Shown in pieces: positions 1 to 11,875 of a DNA stretch of 64,000 nt. How positions within the stretch are numbered: the first letter of the stretch is position 1; every line of letters begins with the position of its first letter. This DNA is from Isoetes taiwanensis (Eukaryota > Streptophyta > Lycopodiopsida > Isoetales > Isoetaceae). The stretch is from contig JAJEKV010000028.1 of NCBI GenBank assembly GCA_021234155.1, positions 6,207,637 to 6,271,636 on the forward strand. Direction: 5' to 3'. The notes under the pieces are model-generated. The model was not told the origin of the DNA, searched no databases, and saw nothing but the letters and a program-made list of their open reading frames with translations. The position numbers and the translations under genes were made by a program.

Positions 1-450
1 GGAATCTAGGACACAAAATATTGGAAATTCTAGAGGAATCTCAGTATAATCTTTGGGAATATAGGGAAATTTCAAGAAAAGTTTTAGAAATCTCTGGGAA
101 TCTCAAGAGAATCTCTGGGTACCTAGGGGAATCTAAGGGAGTATTCATAAAATCTTTCAGAACCTAGAGAAATCTTGATGGAATCTTGAAGGATGTAGGA
201 GAATCTTCATAGAATCTAGAAGAATCTAGAGGAATCTTGAGATAATCTTTGAAAATATAAAGGAATCTGAAGAGAATCTTAGGGAATTTATGGAAGTCTC
301 AAGAGAATCTCTGGGTATCTAGGGGAATCTAAAGGAAGCTTCATAAATCTTTGAGACTCCTACAGAATCTTGATGAAATCTTGAAGAATAGGGGAATATT
401 CATAGAATCTAAGGGAATCTGGAATCTTTGGAAATATTGGAACATGTGAA
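1..450. repeat. Degenerate GAATCT-type minisatellite
   Basis: The words GGAATCT, AGAATCT and GAATCTNNGGAA recur every 10-25 bases, mixed with short AT-rich filler. There is no fixed long period. No open frame of note runs through it. It begins at the window edge, so the left limit is unknown. Confidence 0.75.
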
Positions 451-1480
451 AACAGGAACTTGCATCGTAGAAACATGCTAAAACTGGAACATGCACTGCA
501 AGACGTGCTAAATTTCTTGTATATATATTTTCTTATGTTTGCCGTGCTGAAGACTGTCGATCCAAGATCCTATGGTTTAGGTTGCATTGGGTGATATCAT
601 ATAGTGTAGATGGCGTGGAGCTAGTTTATATATAAGCGATTCTACTTTCCAGATTGATTTTGATGTTGATTGTTGATCTGCAATCCTAAAGTCCAAGTTG
701 ATTTTGACATTGATTGTGAATCGATATCCTATGGCTCATATTGCTTTGGGATATATCAAATTGTTTGGGAGTTTATTTATCAGCGATCTTACAGTGCAAA
801 TTGATTTTGCTTTGGATCGTTGGTCCAGGGATCTACGGCTCGCATTGCTTTGAAAATCGGTATATACGCAAATTATTTTAATTTTGGTCATTGTCCAACA
901 ATTTGGGGCTCGCATTGCTTTGAAAATACAGTACATATGGCTTTGGAGTTTATATGTGAGCGATCCTACGATCTAGATTGATTTTGATCATGGTAAAGTT
1001 ATCAGCCTTAGAAAAAACTTTTAAAGCAGTTATCAGATGACTAGAAAGGTTGGAACCTTTCAAAACAAATAGTCAGATTACTAGCTTTACAAAAAGGTTG
1101 TTATTCTAGGAAGGCAGATGATTGAGGTCGACCAGCCTTGGAAAGAAAAGAGATTGTACAAGCTCGGGGGTATGGCTTAAGGGCTTAGGGCTCATGTTGG
1201 CATTATATTGGCTTAGGGCTCATGATGACATATTCCACTATTCTTCTGGCATGCAGATAGTTATGCTTGCTTTGGGCATTCACAAAATGTGGTATCTATT
1301 TGGATATGGCAAGGCTGCTAATGCCAAGCACCATTACATCAGGAAGGAGAACTTAGTCTGCACAAATATGACGTTGGTATATAACTTACAATGTTCTTGT
1401 TTAAGGGAGAATTAATTCTATCCCTTTTCTAAACCAAACCAAGCGCCAAAAAATTGTTCCTATATAAAACAAAGAATAAA
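451..1480. other. Anonymous AT-rich stretch with degenerate direct repeats
   Basis: No gene is supported. GATTTTGAT/GTTGATT phrases and a 20-base phrase (GGCTCGCATTGCTTTGAAAA at 837 and again at 907) recur at roughly 70-100-base spacing, which suggests an eroded tandem repeat. A 97-codon open frame at 1122-1415 has no recognisable domain and I do not call it a gene. Confidence 0.5.
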
Positions 1481-1485
1481 TAGCA

Positions 1486-1514
1486 CTAGTAACGGGTGCC
1501 CGGCGTTGCCGGGC
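1486..1514 (-). mobile_element. Helitron-like 3' terminus
   Basis: Read on the minus strand there is a GC-rich hairpin (GCCCGGC / GCCGGGC, 3-base loop, 1498-1514), then 8 bases, then CTAG followed by T. Helitrons end in a short hairpin a few bases before CTRR and insert between A and T, so this fits. I found no matching TC start and no Rep/helicase gene, so the element would be non-autonomous or a relic whose far end is not located. Confidence 0.45.
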
Positions 1515-1622
1515 ATAAATACGGTTCTATTCTAGATTGAGCTTAATCCTTGCTTTTGCATATGATGCTGCCTCTTATTGCATTTGGATAATTAGTTATT
1601 GCTTCTTCTAGATGCCTATGGA

Positions 1623-2902
1623 CTTTCACTTTGACCTCTATAAAATATAGGGATGGACAATAAACTGATATGTCCAACCTCACAAATGAGAGAAGGTGCA
1701 TAGATTTGGGGTAGTCTTATTTTTTTTATATTGACATGTTTTGGCCTATCCCTCTTAGTGTTGGATGAATATATGGAGTAAACATGTACGATTACTAAAT
1801 TTTGCACAGCATTGTTAGGCTTTGGCAACAAAGTCTTACATTAGAATTGGTATAGTGGGGTGGGAAGGCCCATGGCCCGATGTTTACTATAGATAATTTT
1901 ATGAATTTGAATTTGATTGTAGGGTTTGAAAGAAGGGGAGAGGGGAGAGCGGATGAAGTGGCATAAAGGGCTCAATTAGCGAGGAAATTTGGTGTTTGAT
2001 TTTTCCATAAGGAGATACATATGGGTTTTCTAAAGAATAATTACAGATACGGTTCCTTCAGAATGTTGTACATACATATTGCACGTAATCCAATATAAAG
2101 TAAATCTACGACGATGCAAAGAAACTTGGCATAACATAAGTCCATTTGCGTCTCAGCCAAAATTACACATGAAAATGCATTTAAAAAATTGGCTATCATA
2201 ATGCATTAATAGTTCTATATTGAGTTAGATCCCAATTGAAGTTATTGTTAGAAGAGAGTTGTATGTTGACTTCTTTCACTTTGACCTCTATAAAATATAG
2301 GGATGGACAATAAACTGATATGTCCAACCTCACAAATGAGAGAAGGTGCATAGATTGGGTAGTCTTATTTTTTTTAATCCCTCTTAGTGTTGGATGAATA
2401 TATGGAGTAAACATGTACGATTAAATTTTGCACAGCATTGTTAGGCTTTGGCAACAAAGTCTTACATTAGAATTGGTATAGTGGGGTGGGAAGGCCCATG
2501 GCCCGATGTTTACTATAGATAATTTTATGAATTTGAATTTGATTGTAGGGTTTGAAAGAAGGGGAGAGGGGAGAGCGGATGAAGTGGCATAAAGGGCTCA
2601 ATTAGCGAGGAAATTTGGTGTTTGATTTTTCCATAAGGAGATACATATGGGTTTTCTAAAGAATAATTACAGATACGGTTCCTTCAGAATGTTGTACATA
2701 CATATTGCACGTAATCCAATATAAAGTAATCTACGATGATGCAAAGAAACTTGGCATAACATAAGTCCATTTGCGTCTCAGCAAAATTACACATGAAAAT
2801 GCATTTAAAAAATTGGCTACCATAATGCATTAATAGTTCTATATTGAGTTAGATCCCAATTGAAGTTATTGTTAGAAGAGAGTTGTATGTTGACTTCTTT
2901 CT
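1623..2902. repeat. Direct duplication of a ~0.65-kb unit
   Basis: The block starting CTTTCACTTTGACCTC at 1623 recurs at 2273. Copy 1 is 1623-2272 and copy 2 is 2273 to about 2902, with a few indels; copy 2 lacks a short AT-rich piece near its start. No coding potential is visible. The right part of copy 2 (from 2362) also begins the 3.37-kb tandem array. Confidence 0.8.
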
Positions 2903-5727
2903 ATTTGGAGTTATTTGCAAGAGTTACCAACATTTGGGAGTTACTTGGGTTGTTATAGGTTGGACTTCAATCAAGTTAATTTGTCTAGATCCTTTCGAAA
3001 GGTCATTCCATGATGCAAGGTAAAGCATTGTTCAAATGCAATTTATAATATTATGAAATTAAGGCAGTTATAGAAAAATTATTTAATCTACATGAATTGT
3101 ATTGTGCATCTAATTCTTCAACAGATTGTATTCTATTCTATGGTATGCAGAAAAATCTCTTCTATACTACCAAGTACACTCTTTCTTTTGGCTCAACCAT
3201 GATGGACTTCCTCTTTCATACTACCAAATACACTATTTCCTTTGGCTCAACAATTATAAACGTTTTTGTGCTCAATGATTTCAAACAACTCTTAGCATGC
3301 CTTGCAGAGTTTGAGATTTCGTTCAAACACCATATCATGGAATGTTTAGCATGTGATCTTGCCAATTGATGCTTTGATATATCATTGCCTATATAAATAG
3401 AGGTTTCTATTAAGTGGCCGGCTAATATTTGGACCTAAATTTGAATGGCTATCTTTCACTTGAATCTAAATGGCATTCATGTGATTTTCAACATCTTGTA
3501 GGCTAGGAAAGTCTCGAATGTGGCCAACAATCATTTTCGCTAGAAGACGAAGTACATTCCTTATGCATTAGGAACATCATTTGAGAATATTACCTTCTGA
3601 TTTGAAAGTGCACTGTCTACAGCCCCTTCATGTGGAAAGGAAGCATAAGCACAAAACAAAAGAGCAGAATGTTTTGTACATATCAAGATGATGGACCTTG
3701 ACTGTTCCTTCTAGTACTATCTATCTATCTATCTAGGCGAGGCACTTTTTCGTGGACGTGCTCAAGGGCTGAACAATTTAGTAATGCATGTTACTTTTAT
3801 ATTATAAAGGTTCTAGTCAACATCCAACCATATACCATTACGTGAATGACTAAGATGCCTTTACTATTTTGGCATCCTTCAATTTGAAGTTTTAAGTAAA
3901 AGTATCTTGAGCTGATAACAAATGCTTTTCAAGAAAATGGCTATAAATACACTCAACACATCAATCTTATTGAAATAAGATTGATTGCTACTCAATTTTT
4001 ACAAAAAAGATTCACTTGCAAGATAAAGAAAAGGAGAATTGCAGCAATTTACTCTACACCTCACATTTGGTTAGCAGCAACTATCTCTGCATGTCAAACA
4101 ATCTGTCAAAACTATAGCATCAAAAATCAATCCTTTGCAATGACTTGGACATTGCACTTGGATACTCTAAACTTAGCATGAAGCTCATTTGGATGAACCT
4201 GTAGGATCTGTTCACGAATAAGCAATGGACAAATAGTCAAGAACTGGAGGTTGGCTAAGAATTAAGGCAATGGATTTTTACACAAGGTGGGTCGCAAAAC
4301 AACTTGCCTCGTAGATCATGTAGGAAGAAATGACTTCTTCAGTTTGTTTAAAGACAAAATCAAGATGCAAACCTCTTACAAAATAGGATTTCTGTTGACA
4401 AAATAGAACAAAGTTCCCATTAATAGAATACTCCAAATGTTTCTTTCATTGCCCATGATATAGTACTCTGCTCAAACTAAAGAACAAATTACTTTATGCA
4501 AAACTGAATGTACTCTTCATGCCACCTTCATGACGAAAGTTAGAAGTCACCAATTTCTAATAAAGTCAAGACATGACGCACATTCTCTCTTTTTGGTCAG
4601 TAACTTTTCAAGTTTCTTAACTATGAATTACGACCATTTGGTTCAAAGTAATTATTGCAGGTTGTGGTATTTGAATGGACCAGGATTCTGCGGGCAGCAG
4701 CTCCAAATGCATCCAAGTTTTCAGATTTACCCATTCCCAAATGACATATTCAAGGTCAAGAATGCCATCAACATTAAATGTATAGACCCATGAAAGACGT
4801 CTCACATTTTCTGCTCTTTAACTCCAGCAAGAAAAAGATTATCTAATCATTTTTTTTTTTCTCAAAAGTCTAACCTTAGTGGACAAAGAAAAGCTGGACT
4901 TGCAAAGGGGTTGGACTCTTAAAGCTAAGATAGAAATAGGAAAAGGAAAAGAAGATTCTGGTTTAGGAAAGTCAGCTAGATTTCTAGAGTTTTGGACTAT
5001 CTATATCTGAATGCGAAGTGTATCTTGCATGAAGGTTCACCATGCCAGATCTCAGAACAATTTGAAACTATCTTCTTGAGTTTTATGATTAACTTGCCAT
5101 CTTTGGAATGGCATTTGTGCCAAGCTTGGTATGAGATTTTTACCCGAAAAGCCAAGATTAGTATATTGTGAAGACCCTCATGTCTTGTGCCCTTGTGTTG
5201 TGTTGCTTTTATTGAGTCCCTTTGGCTTCGTTTGTTTTGCTAGGTTGATTTATCTTTGCAAATTTGTTTCTCTACCTCCACCGGTTTTCACTTGGAGTAT
5301 GGCTTGGATTTATAGAGGGGGAAGTCGAGTGGAGCATTGTGGCTCAAACAACATTAGCATTGTGGCTAATGTGTGGCTATTGTTGTGGCATTATGGCTTT
5401 AAAAAAAAAATAAATAAATAAATAAATTTTGTGGCATTGTGGCTCATATTGTGTTGTAGTGGAACATTGTGGCTTGAGCAGCATTAGCATTATTGTTGTG
5501 TATGACAATGGAGATTGTGACTTCTTGACCTTTGTGCCAGTGCTTGGTTGTGATATTGGAGGCCCTCGTACCTAGTTCAGTTGGTTGTGAGTTTAGTGCC
5601 CTTGAGTTAGTGGATGGTTGGAGATATTGTGAGCCTTGAGTTGTGCAGCATTAGCATGGTGGCTAATGTGTGGCCTTTTGTGGCATGATGGCCTTGAGTT
5701 GAGCAGCATTAGTATGATGGCTAATGT
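2362..5727. repeat. 3.37-kb tandem array, unit 1
   Basis: The first of three head-to-tail units. The 2362-5105 part is local sequence; the rest (5106-5729) matches a segment near 43.5-44.2 kb almost base for base. Identity to unit 2 is very high by eye, with scattered single changes and small indels, so the array is young. Ninety-codon open frames conserved between units (3097-3369 here) have no recognisable domain and are probably carried passively. Confidence 0.9.
3717..3735 (+). repeat. (CTAT)n microsatellite, ~4.75 units
   Basis: A short tetranucleotide run within array unit 1. The homologous sites in units 2 and 3 carry about 5.75 and 12.75 repeats. Confidence 0.9.
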
Positions 5728-5729
5728 GT
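5106..5729 (+). repeat. Imported segment in array unit 1 (copy of 43534-44152)
   Basis: From GAATGGCATTTGTGCC to GCTAATGTGT this matches the single copy at 43534-44152, including the (AAAT)n run near 5408. It has a few private changes, for example near 5148-5156 and 5318-5331. The two joints share only 2-3 bases with the parental sequences (TTG on the left, GT on the right). Confidence 0.85.
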
Positions 5730-8700
5730 CTTATTTTTTTTAATCCCTCTTAGTGTTGGATGAATATATGGAGTAAACATGTACGATTAAATTTTGCACA
5801 GCATTGTTAGGCTTTGGCAACAAAGTCTTACATTAGAATTGGTATAGTGGGGTGGGAAGGCCCATGGCCCGATGTTTACTATAGATAATTTTATGAATTT
5901 GAATTTGATTGTAGGGTTTGAAAGAAGGGGAGAGGGGAGAGCGGATGAAGTGGCATAAAGGGCTCAATTAGCGAGGAAATTTGGTGTTTGATTTTTCCAT
6001 AAGGAGATACATATGGGTTTTCTAAAGAATAATTACAGATACGGTTCCTTCAGAATGTTGTACATACATATTGCACGTAATCCAATATAAAGTAAATCTA
6101 CGATGATGCAAAGAAACTTGGCATAACATAAGTCCATTTGCGTCTCAGCCAAAATTACACATGAAAATGCATTTAAAAAATTGGCTATCATAATGCATTA
6201 ATAGTTCTATATTGAGTTAGATCCCAATTGAAGTTATTGTTAGAAGAGAGTTGTATGTTGACTTCTTTCTATTTGGAGTTATTTGCAAGAGTTACCAACA
6301 TTTGGGAGTTACTTGGGTTGTTATAGGTTGGACTTCAATCAAGTTAATTTGTCTAGATCCTTTCGAAAGGTCATTCCATGATGCAAGGTAAAGCATTGTT
6401 CAAATGCAATTTATAATATTATGAAATTAAGGCAGTTATAGAAAAATTATTTAATCTACATGAATTGTATTGTGCATCTAATTCTTCAACAGATTGTAGA
6501 CTCTTCTATGGTATGCAGAAAAATCTCTTCTATACTACCAAGTACACTCTTTCTTTTGGCTCAACCATGATGGACTTCCTCTTTCATACTACCAAATACA
6601 CTATTTCCTTTGGCTCAACAATTATAAACGTTTTTGTGCTCAATGATTTCAAACAACTCTTAGCATGCCTTGCAGAGTTTGAGATTTTGTTCAAACACCA
6701 TATCATGGAATGTTTAGCATGTGATCTTGCCAACTGATGCTTTGATATATCATTGCCTATATAAATAGAGGTTTCTATTAAGTGGCCGGCTAATATTTGG
6801 ACCTAAATTTGAATGGCTATCTTTCACTTGAATCTAAATGGCATTCATGTGATTTTCAACATCTTGTAGGCTAGGAAAGTCTCGAATGTGGCCAACAATC
6901 ATTTTCGCTAGAAGACGAAGTACATTCCTTATGCATTAGGAACATCATTTGAGAATATTACCTTCTGATTTGAAAGTGCACTGTCTACAGCCCCTTCATA
7001 TGGAAAGGAAGCATAAGCACAAAACAAAAGAGCAGAATGTTTTGTACATATCAAGATGATGGACCTTGACTGTTCCTTCTAGTACTATCTATCTATCTAT
7101 CTATCTAGGCGAGGCACTTTTTCGTGGACGTGCTCAAGGGCTGAACAATTTAGTAATGCATGTTACTTTTATATTATAAAGGTTCTAGTCAACATCCAAC
7201 CATATACCATTACGTGAATGACTAAGATGCCTTTACTATTTTGGCATCCTTCAATTTGAAGTTTTAAGTAAAAGTATCTTGAGCTGATAACAAATGCTTT
7301 TCAAGAAAATGGCTATAAATACACTCAACACATCAATCTTATTGAAATAAGATTGATTGCTACTCAATTTTTACAAAAAAGATTCACTTGCAAGATAAAG
7401 AAAAGGAGAATTGCAGCAATTTACTCTACACCTCACATTTGGTTAGCAGCAACTATCTCTGCATGTCAAACAATCACAAAACTATAGCATCAAAATCAAT
7501 CCTTTGCAATGACTTGGACATTGCACTTGGATACTCTAAACTTAGCATGAAGCTCATTTGGATGAACCTGTAGGATCTGTTCACGAATAAGCAATGGACA
7601 AATAGTCAAGAACTGGAGGTTGGCTAAGAATTAAGGCAATGGATTTTTACACAAGGTGGGTCGCAAAACAACTTGCCTCGTAGATCATGTAGGAAGAAAT
7701 GACTTCTTCAGTTTGTTTAAAGACAAAATCAAGATGCAAACCTCTTACAAAATAGGATTTCTGTTGACAAAATAGAACAAAGTTCCCATTAATAGAATAC
7801 TCCAAATGTTTCTTTCATTGCCCATGATATAGTACTCTGCTCAAACTAAAGAACAAATTACTTTATGCAAAACTGAATGTACTCTTCATGCCACCTTCAT
7901 GACGAAAGTTAGAAGTCACCAATTTCTAATAAAGTCAAGACATGACGCACATTCTCTCTTTTTGGTCAGTAACTTTTCAAGTTTCTTAACTATGAATTAC
8001 GACCATTTGGTTCAAAGTAATTATTGCAGGTTGTGGTATTTGAATGGACCCAGATTCTCATGGGCAAAGCGCAGCTCAAATGCATCCAAGTTTTCAGATT
8101 TACCCATTCCCAAATGACATATTCAAGGTCAAGAATGCCATCAACATTAAATGTATAGACCCATGAAAGACGTCTCACATTTTCTGCTCTTTAACTCCAG
8201 CAAGAAAAAGATTATCTAATCATTTTTTTTTTCTGCAAAAGTCTAACCTTAGTGGACAAAGAAAAGCTGGACTTGCAAAGGGGTTGGACTCTTAAAGCTA
8301 AGATAGAAATAGGAAAAGGAAAAGAAGATTCTGGTTTAGGAAAGTCAGCTAGATTTCTAGAGTTTTGGACTATCTATATCTGAATGCGAAGTGTATCTTG
8401 CATGAAGGTTCACCATGCCAGATCTCAGAACAATTTGAAACTATCTTCTTGAGTTTTATGATTAACTTGCCATCTTTGGAATGGCATTTGTGCCAAGCTT
8501 GGTATGAGATTTTTACCCGAGTGCCAGCATTAGTATATTGTGAAGACCCTCATGTCTTGTGCCCTTGTGTTGTGTTGCTTTTATTGAGTCCCTTTGGCTT
8601 CGTTTGTTTTGCTAGGTTGATTTATCTTTGCAAATTTGTTTCTCTACCTCCACCAGTTTTCACTTGGAGTATGGCTTGGATTTATAGAGGGAAGTCAGTG

Positions 8701-9096
8701 GAGCATTGTGGCTCAAACAACATTAGCATTGTGGCTAATGTGTGGCTATTGTTGTGGCATTATGGCTTTAAAAAAAAAATAAATAAATAAATAAATTTTG
8801 TGGCATTGTGGCTCATATTGTGTTGTAGTGGAACATTGTGGCTTGAGCAGCATTAGCATTATTGTTGTGTATGACAATGGAGATTGTGACTTCTTGACCT
8901 TTGTGCCAGTGCTTGGTTGTGATATTGGAGGCCCTCGTACCTAGTTCAGTTGGTTGTGAGTTTAGTGCCCTTGAGTTAGTGGATGGTTGGAGATATTGTG
9001 AGCCTTGAGTTGTGCAGCATTAGCATGGTGGCTAATGTGTGGCCTTTTGTGGCATGATGGCCTTGAGTTGAGCAGCATTAGTATGATGGCTAATGT
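5728..9096. repeat. 3.37-kb tandem array, unit 2
   Basis: The second head-to-tail unit, about 3369 bases, same order as unit 1: local part to 8478, then the imported 0.62-kb part 8479-9098. Its imported part is the one that agrees best with the 43.5-kb copy. The 90-codon frame recurs at 6465-6737. Confidence 0.9.
7085..7107 (+). repeat. (CTAT)n microsatellite, ~5.75 units
   Basis: The unit 2 counterpart of the run at 3717. Confidence 0.9.
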
Positions 9097-9098
9097 GT
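8479..9098 (+). repeat. Imported segment in array unit 2 (copy of 43534-44152)
   Basis: Same borders as in unit 1. It agrees almost perfectly with the 43.5-kb copy, including positions where unit 1 differs. Confidence 0.85.
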
Positions 9099-10453
9099 CT
9101 TATTTTTTTTAATCCCTCTTAGTGTTGGATGAATATATGGAGTAAACATGTACGATTAAATTTTGCACAGCATTGTTAGGCTTTGGCAACAAAGTCTTAC
9201 ATTAGAATTGGTATAGTGGGGTGGGAAGGCCCATGGCCCGATGTTTACTATAGATAATTTTATGAATTTGAATTTGATTGTAGGGTTTGAAAGAAGGGGA
9301 GAGGGGAGAGCGGATGAAGTGGCATAAAGGGCTCAATTAGCGAGGAAATTTGGTGTTTGATTTTTCCATAAGGAGATACATATGGGTTTTCTAAAGAATA
9401 ATTACAGATACGGTTCCTTCAGAATGTTGTACATACATATTGCACGTAATCCAATATAAAGTAAATCTACGATGATGCAAAAAAACTTGGCATAACATAA
9501 GCACATTTGCGTCTCAGCCAAAATTACACATGAAAATGCATTTAAAAAATTGGCTATCATAATGCATTAATAGTTCTATATTGAGTTAGATCCCAATTGA
9601 AGTTATTGTTAGAAGAGAGTTGTATGTTGACTTCTTTCTATTTGGAGTTATTTGCAAGAGTTACCAACATTTGGGAGTTACTTGGGTTGTTATAGGTTGG
9701 ACTTCAATCAAGTTAATTTGTCTAGATCCTTTCGAAAGGTCATTCCATGATGCAAGGTAAAGCATTGTTCAAATGCAATTTATAATATTATGAAATTAAG
9801 GCAGTTATAGAAAAATTATTTAATCTACATGAATTGTATTGTGCATCTAATTCTTCAACAGATTGTAGACTCTTCTATGGTATGCAGAAAAATCTCTTCT
9901 ATACTACCAAGTACACTCTTTCTTTTGGCTCAACCATGATGGACTTCCTCTTTCATACTACCAAATACACTATTTCCTTTGGCTCAACAATTATAAACGT
10001 TTTTGTGCTCAATGATTTCAAACAACTCTTAGCATGCCTTGTAGAGTTTGAGATTTTGTTCAAACACCATATCATGGAATGTTTAGCATGTGATCTTGCC
10101 AACTGATGCTTTGATATATCATTGCCTATATAAATAGAGGTTTCTATTAAGTGGCCGGCTAATATTTGGACCTAAATTTGAATGGCTATCTTTCACTTGA
10201 ATCTAAATGGCATTCATGTGATTTTCAACATCTTGTAGGCTAGGAAAGTCTCGAATGTGGCCAACAATCATTTTCGCTAGAAGACGAAGTACATTCCTTA
10301 TGCATTAGGAACATCATTTGAGAATATTACCTTCTGATTTGAAAGTGCACTGTCTACAGCCCCTTCATGTGGAAAGGAAGCATAAGCACAAAACAAAAGA
10401 GCAGAATGTTTTGTACATATCAAGATGATGGACCTTGACTGTTCCTTCTAGTA

Positions 10454-10504
<51 letters not shown>

Positions 10505-11875
10505 GGCGAGGCACTTTTTCGTGGACGTGCTCAAGGGCTGAACAATTTAGTAATGCATGTTACTTTTATATTATAAAGGTTCTAGTCAACATCCAACCAT
10601 ACACCATTACGTGAATGACTAAGATGCCTTTACTATTTTGGCATCCTTCAATTTGAAGTTTTAAGTAAAAGTATCTTGAGCTGATAACAAATGCTTTTCA
10701 AGAAAATGGCTATAAATACACTCAACACATCAATCTTATTGAAATAAGATTGATTGCTACTCAATTTTTACAAAAAAGATTCACTTGCAAGATAAAGAAA
10801 AGGAGAATTGCAGCAATTTACTCTACACCTCACATTTGGTTAGCAGCAACTATCTCTGCATGTCAAACAATCTGTCAAAACTATAGCATCAAAAATCAAT
10901 CCTTTGCAATGACTTGGACATTGCACTTGGATACTCTAAACTTAGCATGAAGCTCATTTGGATGAACCTGTAGGATCTGTTCACGAATAAGCAATGGACA
11001 AATAGTCAAGAACTGGAGGTTGGCTAAGAATTAAGGCAATGGATTTTTACACAAGGTGGGTCGCAAAACAACTTGCCTCGTAGATCATGTAGGAAGAAAT
11101 GACTTCTTCAGTTTGTTTAAAGACAAAATCAAGATGCAAACCTCTTACAAAATAGGATTTCTGTTGACAAAATAGAACAAAGTTCCCATTAATAGAATAC
11201 TCCAAATGTTTCTTTCATTGCCCATGATATAGTACTCTGCTCAAACTAAAGAACAAATTACTTTATGCAAAACTGAATGTACTCTTCATGCCACCTTCAT
11301 GACGAAAGTTAGAAGTCACCAATTTCTAATAAAGTCAAGACATGACGCACATTCTCTCTTTTTTGGTCAAGAACTTTTCAAGTTTCTTAACTATGAATTA
11401 CGACCATTTGGTTCAAAGTAATTATTGCAGGTTGTGGTATTTGAATGGACCAGGATTCTGCGGGCAGCAGCTCCAAATGCATCCAAGTTTTCAGATTTAC
11501 CCATTCCCAAATGACATATTCAAGGTCAAGAATGCCATCAACATTAAATGTATAGACCCATGAAAGACGTCTCACATTTTCTGCTCTTTAACTCCAGCAA
11601 GAAAAAGATTATCTAATCATTTTTTTTTTCTGCAAAAGTCTAACCTTAGTGGACAAAGAAAAGCTGGACTTGCAAAGGGGTTGGACTCTTAAAGCTAAGA
11701 TAGAAATAGGAAAAGGAAAAGAAGATTCTAGTTTAGGAAAGTCAGCTAGATTTCTAGAGTTTTGGACTATCTATATCTGAATGCGAAGTGTATCTTGCAT
11801 GAAGGTTCACCATGCCAGATCTCAGAACAATTTGAAACTATCTTCTTGAGTTTTATGATTAACTTGCCATCTTTG
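9097..11875. repeat. 3.37-kb tandem array, unit 3 (partial)
   Basis: The third unit contains only the local part. It stops matching exactly where the imported segment starts in units 1 and 2: CATCTTTG is followed by AAATTTTCAG, which runs on into sequence seen nowhere else in the window. This right edge is therefore the probable native flank of the local sequence. Confidence 0.9.
10454..10504 (+). repeat. (CTAT)n microsatellite, ~12.75 units
   Basis: The unit 3 counterpart of the runs at 3717 and 7085, expanded two- to three-fold. Confidence 0.95.

Noticed and set aside
3097-3369. 90-codon frame repeated in all three array units (also at 6465 and 9834) as a tandem gene family
   Set aside because: Conservation equals that of the surrounding non-coding sequence, and no domain, promoter or codon signature is visible.
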